Part shown: positions 1 through 8,935 of the stretch, piece by piece | How the letters are laid out: the number at the start of each line of letters is the position of its first letter | Numbering within the stretch: position 1 is the first letter of the stretch | Origin: Deinococcus taeanensis | GTDB taxonomy: Bacteria; Deinococcota; Deinococci; Deinococcales; Deinococcaceae | Reading direction: 5' to 3' | Length of the DNA: 64,000 nt | Assembly (NCBI RefSeq): GCF_020229735.1 | Contig: NZ_CP083455.1 | Coordinates: 2,727,501 to 2,791,500 of the forward strand | Program-made: the position numbers and the translations under genes | The notes under the pieces: model-generated | Seen by the model: the letters and a program-made list of their open reading frames with translations, nothing else | Told to the model about the DNA's origin: nothing | Database searches by the model: none

Positions 1-425
1 TTGCTGACCACCGGAACCAGACCGTACACGATCAGGCCCAGCAGGGTGGGCGCCCACCCGAAACCCAGGGCCGGCACAGCCAGGGCCAGCACCGCGAACG
101 TGGGCACGGTCTGTCCCAGCCCCGCCAGCGTTTCGGCCAGCCGGCGGGGAGCCGACCATCCAGGGCGCGTCACGAGAACAGCCACAGGCAGGCCCAGGGC
201 CACCACCGCCAGGCCCGCCAGCACGACCAGACCCAGATGGGTGAGCGTCAGCCGCCACAGCGGTGGATCAAACGGCCCGACCTCACCCAGATGAAGCGGG
301 TGAATCAGCGCGGGAAGGACACCAGGAATCAGGCCCAGCAGCAGAAGCGCCGGCCAGACCACAGCGCCCCATGAACTGCGGGGACGCGGCGCCTTCCTCC
401 TCGAGAGACCCGAAGTGACCGTCAC
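1..425 (-). CDS. Osmoprotectant ABC transporter permease (partial)
   Basis: Membrane permease of an OpuC/ProW-type importer for glycine betaine or a similar compatible solute; the 3' part lies outside the window. Read from a GTG at 425 it gives an Arg-rich N-terminus, a hydrophobic segment, then the permease signature region (GLGQTVPTFAVLALAVPALG) followed by GWAPTLLGLIVYGLVPVV. The GTG overlaps the TGA of the ATPase gene by 4 bp (GTGA), so the start is fixed by translational coupling. It is the second permease of the operon, as in OpuCB/OpuCD pairs. The family is well supported; the exact solute is inferred. Confidence 0.85.
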   Translation of the reverse strand, partial: MTVTSGLSRRKAPRPRSSWGAVVWPALLLLGLIPGVLPALIHPLHLGEVGPFDPPLWRLTLTHLGLVVLAGLAVVALGLPVAVLVTRPGWSAPRRLAETLAGLGQTVPTFAVLALAVPALGFGWAPTLLGLIVYGLVPVVS

Positions 426-1363
426 ACCGGCGTTCCAGTCGCCGGGGTGCGCAGATCCGCCCAGGCAACCATGCCGAGCACCTGCCCGCCCTGCACCACA
501 GCCAGAACGTCACTGCCCTCGCGCAGCATGACGCTCAGTGCACTCCGGGCGTTCAGGGCGGCGTCCACCTGCGGCGCGCTGGGGGAGGGGAGGCCTGGGC
601 GCATAAACGCGGAGACGGGCCGGCCAGCCAGCTGGCGCAGCGTGGCGTCCTCGCCGAGAAACTGCCTCACGAACGTGCTGGCCGGCCGGTGAATCAGGTC
701 GTCGGGCGTGCCGAACTGCGCGACCTCACCGCCCCGCATGAGCGCCACCCGGTCACCCAGGCGCAGCGCCTCGTCAATGTCATGCGTCACCAGAATGACG
801 GTCTTGCCCAGTCGCCGCTGGATGGCCCGGAAGGCGTCCTGCAGACGGTCCCGGGCGAGGGGGTCCAGCGCTCCGAACGGTTCATCCATCAGGAGCACCG
901 GCGGATCGGCTGCCAGGGCGCGCGCTACGCCCACCCGCTGCGCCTGCCCGCCCGACAGTTCCGCCGGGCGTTTCTCCCGGTACGTGCCCGGGTCCAGGCC
1001 CACGAGGTCCAGCAGTTCATCCACGCGGCGCTGGGTGGCGTGCCGCTCCCGGCCCAGCAGATCCGGAACGGTCGCCACGTTCTGCGCGACACTCAGGTGC
1101 GGGAACAGCCCGATCTGCTGGATCACGTACCCGATGCCGCGGCGCAGCACCTCCGGCCTGAGGCTCCGGGTGTCCTGCCCGTTCAGCAGGACCCGCCCGC
1201 CGGTCGGCTCAATCAGCCGGTTGATCATCCGCAACGTGGTGGTTTTCCCGCACCCGGATGGCCCCAGCAGCGTCGTCAGCTGGCCTTCCGGGAAGGTGAG
1301 ATTCAGGTTCCGGACAGCCAGCGTCTCCCCGTAGCGTTTTTCGAGGTGTTCCAGGGCAATCAT
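422..1363 (-). CDS. Osmoprotectant ABC transporter ATP-binding protein
   Basis: Cytoplasmic ATPase of the OpuC-type importer, 313 aa. Walker A GPSGCGKTT is at about residues 34-42, the signature LSGGQAQR near 133, Walker B LLMDEPFGALD near 155 and the H-loop in ILVTHDIDEA. The last 70 residues look like a single CBS-type regulatory segment, which in OpuA/OpuC ATPases senses ionic strength. The ATG at 1363 overlaps the upstream permease stop by 4 bp (ATGA), and the next permease overlaps its own stop, so the genes form one tightly coupled operon. Confidence 0.93.
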   Translation of the reverse strand: MIALEHLEKRYGETLAVRNLNLTFPEGQLTTLLGPSGCGKTTTLRMINRLIEPTGGRVLLNGQDTRSLRPEVLRRGIGYVIQQIGLFPHLSVAQNVATVPDLLGRERHATQRRVDELLDLVGLDPGTYREKRPAELSGGQAQRVGVARALAADPPVLLMDEPFGALDPLARDRLQDAFRAIQRRLGKTVILVTHDIDEALRLGDRVALMRGGEVAQFGTPDDLIHRPASTFVRQFLGEDATLRQLAGRPVSAFMRPGLPSPSAPQVDAALNARSALSVMLREGSDVLAVVQGGQVLGMVAWADLRTPATGTPV

Positions 1364-2547
1364 GTGGTCCTCCCAAGCCGGCCGCCCAGCCACAGCTCCG
1401 CGAGCCGCAGCGCTCCGTCGAGGAGTATGGCAAGCAGCGCCGCTGGAATGGCCCCCAGCAGAATCAGGTCCGGCGCGGCGCTCTGCAGGCCCTTGAAGAT
1501 GTACGTCCCCAGGCCCCCGGCGCCGATCAGGGCGGCAACCGCCGCCACACCAACGAGCAGCACTGCCGCCTGCCGCACCCCTCCGAGCCACACCGGGAGC
1601 GCCAGCGGCAGCAGCACCCGCCAGAAGCGTTGCCCGGCGGTCATGCCCATGCCACGCGCCGCGTCCACCACGCCGGCCGGCACACCCCGCAGCGCCACGA
1701 CACCGTTGCGCACCACCGGCAGCAGGGCGTACAGCGTCATGGCGGTGAGGGCCGGGGCCACGCCAATCCCGCTGATTCCTGCCTCCCGCAGGACCGGGAA
1801 GGCGCGGGCCAGAGCGGCCAGGGGTGCGATCAGCAGCCCCAGCAGCGCGAGGCTGGGCAGGGTCTGCACAGCGTTTGCGGCGCCCAGCACGGCGTCTGCC
1901 AGGCGCGCCCGCCCGGCCGCCCAGACGGCCAGCGGAGCTCCCAGCAGCACCGCGAGGACCAGGGCGCTGCCCACCAGCCGGAGGTGCTGCGTGAGTTCCT
2001 GTCGCCACCGGGCAGCTTCCTGCTGCCCTTCCACCAGAACGGACCAGTGCTCCAGCGTGCCAACCAGCGTGAGTGCCGCCACGGCAGGCAACCAGAGCCA
2101 CACCAGCCAGGGGCGTTCCGGAGCAGCCAGGCGGGCGGCATACACGCTGATTCCCGCGCCCAGCAGGTACAGCCATACCCCGCTGGCGGCACTGGCCCGC
2201 GCGAATGCTGCCTGTCCCGCCAGGGCGGCGGCTGTGCGTGTCCCCAGCAGCCACACGCCCAGGATCAGGGCCACGGTGGCGGGCAGCCACACCAGTCCAC
2301 GGCGCCCCTGGCCGGTCAGGGCGGGCAGCAGTGCCAGCGTCAGGGCCACCGCCAGCCATGGGGGCGGCAGGCGCAGGTAGTCCCCCGGGGCCAGCCGGTT
2401 CGGGCGCAGCAGCACCCAGGGCAGCAGCGCGCCGGTCAGCATGGGCAGCGCCGAGAGCCACAGCACGGCGCGTACGTCGCGTGGCGCGGCAGAAGGAAGG
2501 GCAGGTGACACCGTGGTCCCCGCCCCGCCGTCCACCCGGGCGTTCAT
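1360..2547 (-). CDS. Osmoprotectant ABC transporter permease, long N-terminus
   Basis: Integral-membrane permease, 395 aa, longer than the usual 210-250 aa of OpuCB. The first 170 residues contain several extra hydrophobic helices. The binding-protein-dependent transport domain is in the C-terminal half (AVQTLPSLALLGLLIAPLAA, then VRNGVVALRGVP and ALIGAGGLGTYIFKGLQ). It lies between the binding protein and the ATPase in a minus-strand operon and overlaps the ATPase by 4 bp. The role of the N-terminal helices is unknown; they may replace a membrane anchor. Confidence 0.88.
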   Translation of the reverse strand: MNARVDGGAGTTVSPALPSAAPRDVRAVLWLSALPMLTGALLPWVLLRPNRLAPGDYLRLPPPWLAVALTLALLPALTGQGRRGLVWLPATVALILGVWLLGTRTAAALAGQAAFARASAASGVWLYLLGAGISVYAARLAAPERPWLVWLWLPAVAALTLVGTLEHWSVLVEGQQEAARWRQELTQHLRLVGSALVLAVLLGAPLAVWAAGRARLADAVLGAANAVQTLPSLALLGLLIAPLAALARAFPVLREAGISGIGVAPALTAMTLYALLPVVRNGVVALRGVPAGVVDAARGMGMTAGQRFWRVLLPLALPVWLGGVRQAAVLLVGVAAVAALIGAGGLGTYIFKGLQSAAPDLILLGAIPAALLAILLDGALRLAELWLGGRLGRTT

Positions 2548-2581
2548 GACAGGCGTTTGTTCCAGCGTGGAAAGAGGTTCA

Positions 2582-3499
2582 TTACCTGATCAAGCCCTTG
2601 CTTTTCAGGTACTCGCGCGCCACGTCCTGGGCCGTCCGGCCCTCCAGGGCCACTTTGGCGTTGAGGCCCTGAAGGGTCGCCTGGGTAAGCGTGGCAAAGG
2701 TCTTGTTGAGGATGCCCTCGACCTGCGGGTTGGCTTTCAGGGTGGCTGTGCGGATGATCGGCGCCGGCTGGTAGACGGCCTGCGCTCCCTTGGGGTCCTT
2801 CAGCGCGACGAGCTTCAGGGCCGCGAGGGTTCCGTCCGTGCCGTAGGCCATCGCGGCGTTCACGCCGTTCGTGCCGTTGGCGGCCGCCTGCTGTGTCTGG
2901 GGAGGGGTGGCGCCGGCCAGCACAAGCTTCTGCTCCGCTTTCAGCTTGAAGCCGTACGCCGCCTCGAAGGCGGGCATGGTGTCAGGGCGGTTGAAGAACT
3001 CCGGGCTGCCCGCGAGTTTCAGAACGCCGCCGCCATTCAGGTACTTTGCCAGGTCGGCAACGCTGCTGAGTTTCGCGCGCTGCGCCAGGGCCTGCGGAAC
3101 GGCAATCACCCAGGTGTTGTTCACGTTCGCGGGCCGGAGCCAGGTCACGCCGTTCCTGCTGTCGAGCTGCCGGGCCAGACCGTAGATGGTGCCGGGATTC
3201 CCCGCCTGTTTCGCGGTGATTTTCGCCTGGGGAAACAGGTACACGGCGTTGCCGGTGTACTCGGGGTACACATCGATCTCGCCGGCGAGGATGGCCTTGC
3301 GGTTTACGCCGGTGTCGCCCAGATTGGTCCTGTCGGTTACGTCCAGGCCGGCGTTGCGCAGGGTGAGGACGATCATCTGCCCGAGAATCTGGGCTTCCGG
3401 GTCCAGTTTGCTGCCCACCACGATGGGTTTGGCCGCTGCCGCAGAGATCAGGGCCGCGCCCAGCAGCAGGGCGGCGCGTTTCAGAAATGAGGGGGACAT
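2582..3499 (-). CDS. Osmoprotectant ABC transporter substrate-binding protein
   Basis: Secreted, OpuAC/OsmF-like binding protein, 305 aa, first gene of the importer operon. The start is the ATG at 3499, which gives a signal peptide (MSPSFLKRAALLLGAALIS, cleaved near AAA-KP); an upstream extension has no signal peptide. Family landmarks are GSKLDPEAQILGQM, the DVYPEYTGNA segment and the C-terminal ARE(Y)LKSKGL helix. Only 34 bp separate it from the permease. It delivers solute to the membrane complex encoded downstream. Confidence 0.9.
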   Translation of the reverse strand: MSPSFLKRAALLLGAALISAAAAKPIVVGSKLDPEAQILGQMIVLTLRNAGLDVTDRTNLGDTGVNRKAILAGEIDVYPEYTGNAVYLFPQAKITAKQAGNPGTIYGLARQLDSRNGVTWLRPANVNNTWVIAVPQALAQRAKLSSVADLAKYLNGGGVLKLAGSPEFFNRPDTMPAFEAAYGFKLKAEQKLVLAGATPPQTQQAAANGTNGVNAAMAYGTDGTLAALKLVALKDPKGAQAVYQPAPIIRTATLKANPQVEGILNKTFATLTQATLQGLNAKVALEGRTAQDVAREYLKSKGLIR

Positions 3500-3593
3500 G
3501 GGGTCACCGTACCTGCCGTCCTGTTCGCTGCGCGTGGGGCAGGTCACAAAAGCGCCCGCGCTTCTCCAGCGCCTCAAGATATCTTCATGTTTC

Positions 3594-3887
3594 TCAGCGT
3601 TGTTGAGATTCGTCCAGGCCCACCCCAAACCCCTGATCCAGCAGCGCCTCGTTGTACGTGCGGAACGCCAGCATCGTCTGCGTGCGCGTGATGCCCTCCA
3701 CCTTGCGCAGGTGGCCTGTCACCACGTCATCCAGGTCCTCGTATCGCGAGAGCTTCAGGATCGCCACGATGTCCCACTCCCCGGTCACCGAGTACACCTC
3801 CCGCACACTGGGCACCCCCGCCAGCGCCTCGGCGGTTTCCTGCACCCGCTGCCGCTCCGCCTGCACCATCACGATCGCCGTTACCAT
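3594..3887 (-). CDS. Lrp/AsnC ligand-binding (RAM) domain protein
   Basis: 97-aa protein that is only the effector-binding RAM domain of Lrp/AsnC regulators; the DNA-binding helix-turn-helix is absent. It shows VTAIVMVQAER, GEWDIVAILK and the VEGITRTQTMLAF strand typical of the fold. Such stand-alone domains usually bind an amino acid or pair with a full regulator. The ATG at 3887 is preferred to the one at 3896 because a CACAAT box lies 7 nt before it, which suits a leaderless start. It is divergent from the siroheme decarboxylase-like gene. Confidence 0.75.
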   Translation of the reverse strand: MVTAIVMVQAERQRVQETAEALAGVPSVREVYSVTGEWDIVAILKLSRYEDLDDVVTGHLRKVEGITRTQTMLAFRTYNEALLDQGFGVGLDESQQR

Positions 3888-3982
3888 ACCTGCCATTGTG
3901 CGCCCTGCACCCCCAAGGGGCCACCCGCCTGACCGTTCGTTCGGGGACGTTCTGCTGCCCCTGGCACGCGTATTGTGCAGAC

Positions 3983-5038
3983 ATGACCGCCACCGCAACG
4001 CCGACCGCGCCGCCCACCCCGCGCGAACAGCTGCTGAACCGCATCCAGCGCGACATCCCCATCGTGCAGCGGCCCTACGCGCAGATTGCCGCAGACGTGG
4101 GCCTGACTGAGGCCGAAGCCCTCGCCATCCTGCGCGAAGTCAAGGCCGAAGGCGTCCTGCGCCAGGTAAGCGCCATCTTCGACACCCGCACCCTGGGCTA
4201 CAAAAGCAGCCTGGTGGCCGCCGAGTACGCTGAAGACCAGCTTGACGCCGGCGCCGAGATCGTCAACACCCACCCCGGCGTGAGCCACAACTACAAACGC
4301 AACCACGCCTTCAACCTCTGGTACACCATCGCCGTGCCGCCCGAAAGTGACCTTGAGGCGCACGTTCAGAAACTGCACGAGCTCAGCGGCGCGAAAATCA
4401 CCCGCCTGATGCCCACCCTGCACCTGTTCAAGATCGGCGTGGAATTTGACATGACCGGCAAGGAAGACTGGAACGCCAAAGCCAAACCCCAGTACACCAA
4501 CGACCAGCGCAACATTGGCTACGAGGTGACTGACCTTGACCGCGCCTTCGTCATGGAATTCCAGAAGGACCTGCCCGTAACCGAGGAACCCTACGCGGCC
4601 GCCTGCGCCGCCCTGGGCCTCAGCATCGACGAGGTGGCCGCCCACGCCGAGAAAATGAAGGCCGCTGGCGCCCTGCGCCGCGTCTCGGCCGTGTTCCGCC
4701 ACCAGAAGGCCGGCTTCACCTTCAACGCCATGGGCGTCTGGGCCGTTCCACAGGAGCAGGTGGCCGAGGTGGGCCGCCAGATGGCAGAATTCAAGGCCGT
4801 CTCGCACTGCTACCTGCGCCCCACCTACCCCGAGTGGCCCTACACCATTTTCACCATGGTGCATGGGCGCAGCAAGGACGAGGCGTTCGGCAAGATCAAG
4901 GCCATCGAGGAAGAGGTCGCCCCTGCCACGCCGCACGCCATCCTGTACTCCACCAAGGAGTACAAGAAGATCCGCCTGGAGTTCTACCAGCCGGAGTTCT
5001 ACGCCTGGGCGAAGCAGTACCTGGGCACCGACGCCTGA
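3983..5038 (+). CDS. Fused siroheme decarboxylase (AhbA-AhbB / NirD-NirL type)
   Basis: 351 aa with two consecutive Lrp/AsnC-like units. Each unit has an N-terminal helix-turn-helix-like part and a C-terminal ferredoxin-like part. Unit 1 (about 15-165) carries the siroheme-decarboxylase signature VSHNYKRNHAFNLWYTI; unit 2 (about 185-345) carries VSHCYLRPTYPEWPYTIFTM with MVHG. AhbA/AhbB remove two acetate carboxyls from siroheme to give 12,18-didecarboxysiroheme, usually as two separate proteins. The ATG at 3983 has TATTGT 6 nt upstream, consistent with a leaderless mRNA. Annotation pipelines often call such proteins Lrp regulators; the motifs favour the enzyme. Confidence 0.75.
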   Translation: MTATATPTAPPTPREQLLNRIQRDIPIVQRPYAQIAADVGLTEAEALAILREVKAEGVLRQVSAIFDTRTLGYKSSLVAAEYAEDQLDAGAEIVNTHPGVSHNYKRNHAFNLWYTIAVPPESDLEAHVQKLHELSGAKITRLMPTLHLFKIGVEFDMTGKEDWNAKAKPQYTNDQRNIGYEVTDLDRAFVMEFQKDLPVTEEPYAAACAALGLSIDEVAAHAEKMKAAGALRRVSAVFRHQKAGFTFNAMGVWAVPQEQVAEVGRQMAEFKAVSHCYLRPTYPEWPYTIFTMVHGRSKDEAFGKIKAIEEEVAPATPHAILYSTKEYKKIRLEFYQPEFYAWAKQYLGTDA

Positions 5039-5056
5039 GCGGTCAGCCTGCACGCA

Positions 5057-5084
5057 AAGACCGCCCTGGAAACAGGGCGGTCTT
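5057..5084. terminator. Bidirectional intrinsic terminator
   Basis: Perfect 12-bp stem (AAGACCGCCCTG) with a GAAA tetraloop; the A and T ends serve both strands. It lies between the converging genes ending at 5038 and 5097. Confidence 0.85.
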
Positions 5085-5096
5085 GATTGCTTGAGG

Positions 5097-6803
5097 TTAC
5101 AGCACCAGCAGAATCGGCTGCTCCAGCGTGCCTGCCACCTGCGCCAGGAACTGCGCGGCGAGCCCCGTGTCCACGTCGCCGTTCAGGCTCAGAGCAGCGC
5201 GGCCGTCCTGAGCGCGGCCCACGCTCAGCGTCACCGTCTGCGGGAAGTGCAGGTCATCCAGGCCCAACGCGCCCGCGTCCACAACCAGCAGGTCGGGCGT
5301 GCCGGCATGCTCGGCGTCCAGGCCGCCCAGCGCGTCCCGCAGGCTGCCCTGTCCCACGGCGTGCCGGCGGCTGCCTTCGCCGTGCAGCGCAACACTGCTC
5401 AGGCCCAGCGTATTCGCGTGATGCTGCGCGGCGCGGGCCACCAGCAGGCCCAGCGGCAGGTCACGTTCCAGGGCGGCACTCACCTGATCACGCAGGGTAT
5501 GCAGCGCCGAAACGTTCGCGTCGCGGCGCAGGTACGCACCGAACCACACGCCCTGACCCGCAGCGCCAGCCGCCGGCACACTGACCGGCACGGCCGCCAC
5601 CTCGGGCTGCGCGGCAGGTTCCGGCGACTGCACGGCCGCCACTTCCGGCTCGGCCAGCTCATGGCGCGGGGCGGCGTCGGCGGTGGCCGCCACGGCCTCC
5701 TCGAATGCAGGAGCAACCTGGGTCTCCGTGACAGCGGGCGTCACGTCGGGCGTCACGGGCTCGCTGGCCACCACTTCAGGTGTCCGGTCCTGCGCCACAA
5801 CGGGGCTCACTTCGGCCGCGACCTGCGCCGCAGGCTGCGCGACTTCCTCAGTCACGGCTTCCTCAATGAAGGCAGGTTCGCTGACCGGCGCGGCATTCAC
5901 CACAGGCGCAGCGAAAGCCGGCGTGTGAACGGGCTGCTCCGGCGCGGCGGTCGCCGGACGCTCGTCCAGGGCCGCAGGTGCACTCACCGCCACCTGAGGT
6001 GCCGTCGCTTCCGGTTGAGCGGCAGGTGCGCTGGGCGCCGCAGTCGGCTCCGCGGGCGCCGCGTCGGCCTGCGCGGGTTTCTGGTACAGGCGCGACAGCA
6101 GGCTGCCCAGGCCGGCGGCCAGGCCCGCTGCGGGTGCCGCGGCGGCCGGCGCACTGACCTCAGGCGCCGCCACCTCGGGCTGGACCGGGGTGTACGTGGG
6201 CTGCGCCAGTGCCACAGGCGCCGGCGCCGCCGGTTCCGCAGCCGGAATGAAGGTCGGCTGAACCGGGACGTCAGGCGTGACGGCCTCAACGGCCGCGCTG
6301 GCCGCCGGGGTGCCCCAGCTGCTGGCGGCCGGTGCGCTCACGGCCGGCATGGTCGGTTCGGGGACGACGGGTGCGGGTGCTGTGGGGGCCGCCGCGACAG
6401 TCTCGTCCTCGTCTTCCAGCTCGAAGTCCAGCGCCTCGTCCTCCAGGGTGCTGGGCCCCGGCGTGCTGGGTTCCGGGGTGGTGGGCGCCTGCGGCGCGGC
6501 CGCGCTGGTCTGCTCCACGAACGCAGTCAGGTCGCTGTCCACACCGGCGCGGCTGAGCATGTCGGCGCTCATGCCGGCGCGGCCCAGCATGTCGGCGGTG
6601 GGGACTTCCTCGCCGTTCCAGTCGGGCGGCGGCAGGTCCACCGGCGTGGAGGGCGGATCTTCCTCACCGCTCATGACGCGTGACAGGTAGTTCAGGATGT
6701 CCTGCTCCACGATCATGCCACCTGCACCTGAACCCTGAAGCCTCTGCCAGTCAATCCCGTTCGCTTCCGCCAGAATTTTGGCGAGCGGAGCAATCCCTTC
6801 CAT
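5097..6803 (-). CDS. PSBD-containing E2-like protein without catalytic His
   Basis: 568 aa. Residues 4-40 are a peripheral subunit-binding (E3-binding) domain (APLAKILAEANGIDW ... EQDILNYL). A roughly 370-residue Ala/Pro/Glu-rich linker follows, then about 150 residues that resemble the end of a 2-oxoacid dehydrogenase acyltransferase (RRDANVSALHTLRDQVSAAL; LSLNGDVDTGLAAQFL). Where E2 enzymes have the catalytic DHRxxDG, this protein has NGDVDTG, so acyltransferase activity is unlikely. There is no lipoyl domain. An SD-like GGGGGAA precedes the ATG and a TACAAT box lies upstream. A scaffold or E3-recruiting role is inference. Confidence 0.7.
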   Translation of the reverse strand: MEGIAPLAKILAEANGIDWQRLQGSGAGGMIVEQDILNYLSRVMSGEEDPPSTPVDLPPPDWNGEEVPTADMLGRAGMSADMLSRAGVDSDLTAFVEQTSAAAPQAPTTPEPSTPGPSTLEDEALDFELEDEDETVAAAPTAPAPVVPEPTMPAVSAPAASSWGTPAASAAVEAVTPDVPVQPTFIPAAEPAAPAPVALAQPTYTPVQPEVAAPEVSAPAAAAPAAGLAAGLGSLLSRLYQKPAQADAAPAEPTAAPSAPAAQPEATAPQVAVSAPAALDERPATAAPEQPVHTPAFAAPVVNAAPVSEPAFIEEAVTEEVAQPAAQVAAEVSPVVAQDRTPEVVASEPVTPDVTPAVTETQVAPAFEEAVAATADAAPRHELAEPEVAAVQSPEPAAQPEVAAVPVSVPAAGAAGQGVWFGAYLRRDANVSALHTLRDQVSAALERDLPLGLLVARAAQHHANTLGLSSVALHGEGSRRHAVGQGSLRDALGGLDAEHAGTPDLLVVDAGALGLDDLHFPQTVTLSVGRAQDGRAALSLNGDVDTGLAAQFLAQVAGTLEQPILLVL

Positions 6804-7089
6804 TCAATTCCCCCTTTGTGCGCCACATTGTAAGCGACTTCCCAGATCGGTAACTCTGCGTTTCATGCGCGGCCACACTGGTGCTGAGGCCTGCCAGTGC
6901 CGCCCGACCAGTGTGAGCATGCTGGCAGCCTGACGTTCCGGGTCTGACAGCGTTCTTTCATACCCCGACCCTCACGCGCAAAGACGGCGCATGTCCCTGT
7001 GGCCGCCCCGCGCCGGGTGCTACCCTGCAGGGCGTTTCCGCGCCCCGGGCAGCGCGTCTGCACCAGGGTCAGCGCGGCACAGGAGTGAT

Positions 7090-8139
7090 ATGCAGATACT
7101 TGAGGAGATGCAGTCGCGCGGCCATGAGGCCCTGACGCTGCTTCATCACGCGCCCAGCGGCCTGCGCGCCGCCCTCGCCGTGCATTCCACGGTGCTGGGG
7201 CCTGCCATTGCCGGGGTGCGGCTGCGTGAACAGGATGAGGAACTGGCGGTGCGCGGCGCCCTGGCCCTCTCGGAGAGCCTGACCATGAAAGCCGCGCTGG
7301 CTGGCCTGAACTATGGGGGCGGCGCGTGCGTCCTGATGACGCCCGAATGCGGCATGGACGACCCGCACGCCCGGGAGGCGCTGTTCCGCGCGCTGGGCCG
7401 TCAGGTGCGTCCCATGGAGTCCCGGGTGGTTCTGACCGAGGACATCGGTGTGAGTCCCGCTGACATTGCCTTCGTGGCGCAGGAGACCGGATCCACACTG
7501 GGCATGCACACCGACACCAGCGCCGTGACCGGCTACGGCGTGTACCGCGGCATGAAAGCCGCGGCGCGCTTCGCACTGGGGTCTGAAAGCATGCGTGGCG
7601 TGCGGGTTGCCATTCAGGGTGTCGGCGCCGTGGGCCGCGCCCTGGCGGCGCACCTGCACCGTGAGGGCGCACGCCTGACTATCGCCGACGACCGGCCCGA
7701 ACGGGCCGAGGCGCTTGCCGAGACGCTCACCGGCGTGAGTGTCGTGGGTTGCCACGAGCTGCTGGACACGCCCTGCGACATCATCGCGCCGTGCGGGTAC
7801 GGGCATTCCATCCGCAGCACCGACGTGCCCCGGCTGCAGTGCCGCCTGATTGCCGGCGGGGAGCACCATCCCCTGACGCGGCGCGGCGAGGCGGCCGTGA
7901 AGGAGGCAGGAATCGTGTACATGCCGGATTTCGCCGTGAATTCTGCCGGCCTGATCTCGGCCGCCACGGGCCTCGACATGAACCAGTCGGCCGAGCGGGT
8001 CTACCAGATCGTGGGCCGCATCACCGCCGCCGCCGAGCAGTACGGCAAGGCGCCGCACCTCGTGGCGCGCCGGATGGCTGAACGCCGCATCGAACTGATC
8101 GGCAGTCTGGGCGGCAGTGCCAGCTGGAGCCGCGCGTGA
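7090..8139 (+). CDS. Glu/Leu/Phe/Val dehydrogenase family protein, altered active site
   Basis: 349 aa, similar in length and order to leucine/valine dehydrogenases: an N-terminal substrate domain (LTMKAALAGLNYGGG), an Asp-containing TEDIG loop, VTGYGVYRGMKAA, then a Rossmann domain (VAIQGVGAVGRALAAHL) and PDFAVNSAGLI. In the family the segment reads GGGK, and that Lys is catalytic; here it is GGGA (Ala79). The other conserved Lys (Lys67) and the Asp are kept. It is either a pseudoenzyme or has changed chemistry. AGGAGTG precedes the ATG at 7090. The stop overlaps the GTG of uridine kinase, so the two are co-translated. Confidence 0.75.
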   Translation: MQILEEMQSRGHEALTLLHHAPSGLRAALAVHSTVLGPAIAGVRLREQDEELAVRGALALSESLTMKAALAGLNYGGGACVLMTPECGMDDPHAREALFRALGRQVRPMESRVVLTEDIGVSPADIAFVAQETGSTLGMHTDTSAVTGYGVYRGMKAAARFALGSESMRGVRVAIQGVGAVGRALAAHLHREGARLTIADDRPERAEALAETLTGVSVVGCHELLDTPCDIIAPCGYGHSIRSTDVPRLQCRLIAGGEHHPLTRRGEAAVKEAGIVYMPDFAVNSAGLISAATGLDMNQSAERVYQIVGRITAAAEQYGKAPHLVARRMAERRIELIGSLGGSASWSRA

Positions 8140-8750
8140 GCACGCCCTTCATGATCGGCGTGGCCGGCGGGTCCGGCAGTGGCAAGACCACCGTCACGCG
8201 CCGCGTGATGGACACCGTGGGGCAGGGCGGCGTGGCGGTCCTGAACCAGGACAACTACTACCGCAATCAGGACGACATTCCCTTCGAGGCGCGCCTCAAG
8301 ACGAACTATGACCACCCCGCGGCGTTCGACTGGTCACTGCTGCGGCAGCACGTGGACGCCCTGCTGTCCGGCGTGCCCATCGACATGCCCGAGTACGATT
8401 TCACGCGCCACACCCGCTCAGCGCACACCACCACCGTGCTGCCCTCCCCCGTGGTGGTGCTCGAAGGGTTCTTCGCGCTGTACGACGAGGGGCTGCGGGA
8501 ACGCATGCACCTGAAGGTTTTCGTGGACGCCGACGCGGACGTGCGCTTCATTCGCCGGCTGCTGCGCGACACGCAGGAACGCGGTCGCTCGCCTGACAGT
8601 GTGATTGAGCAGTACCTGGAGTACGTGCGCCCCATGCACCTGAGCTTCGTGGAACCCACCAAGCGCTACGCAGACGTGATCATTCCGCACGGGGGCATGA
8701 ACGAACCCGCACTCGATATGCTCGCCGCCCGAATCCGCACCACCATCTGA
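8136..8750 (+). CDS. udk: Uridine kinase
   Basis: 204-aa cytoplasmic kinase of pyrimidine salvage that phosphorylates uridine or cytidine. Walker A is GGSGSGKTTV (about 11-20). The substrate segment NQDNYYR is near 38-44, the YDHPAAFDW motif follows, and VVVLEGFFAL is the Walker B-like strand. The GTG start at 8136 sits in a GTGA overlap with the preceding gene. Length matches the family (about 210 aa). Confidence 0.93.
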   Translation: MSTPFMIGVAGGSGSGKTTVTRRVMDTVGQGGVAVLNQDNYYRNQDDIPFEARLKTNYDHPAAFDWSLLRQHVDALLSGVPIDMPEYDFTRHTRSAHTTTVLPSPVVVLEGFFALYDEGLRERMHLKVFVDADADVRFIRRLLRDTQERGRSPDSVIEQYLEYVRPMHLSFVEPTKRYADVIIPHGGMNEPALDMLAARIRTTI

Positions 8751-8935
8751 CCCCCTCGGCGCCGGGGTCCGCTCAGCGGCAGGGGAAGGCGCGTCTCCGG
8801 CGACCTGTTCCGCGCGGCCTGCCCCGGCTGGGGCACGGACTTTTGGAGGACGCGCACCCCTCGGGTCGGCCGCCATGATGCCCGGCAGTTCGCCGCTCGT
8901 TTCCTCTGCTTTCACCCCCCCTTAGGATGTTGCCT

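Noticed and set aside
422..2461. A 679-codon minus-strand frame covering the ATPase and the permease
   Set aside because: Only its last 313 codons encode the ATPase; the upstream part is an out-of-frame read of the permease gene.
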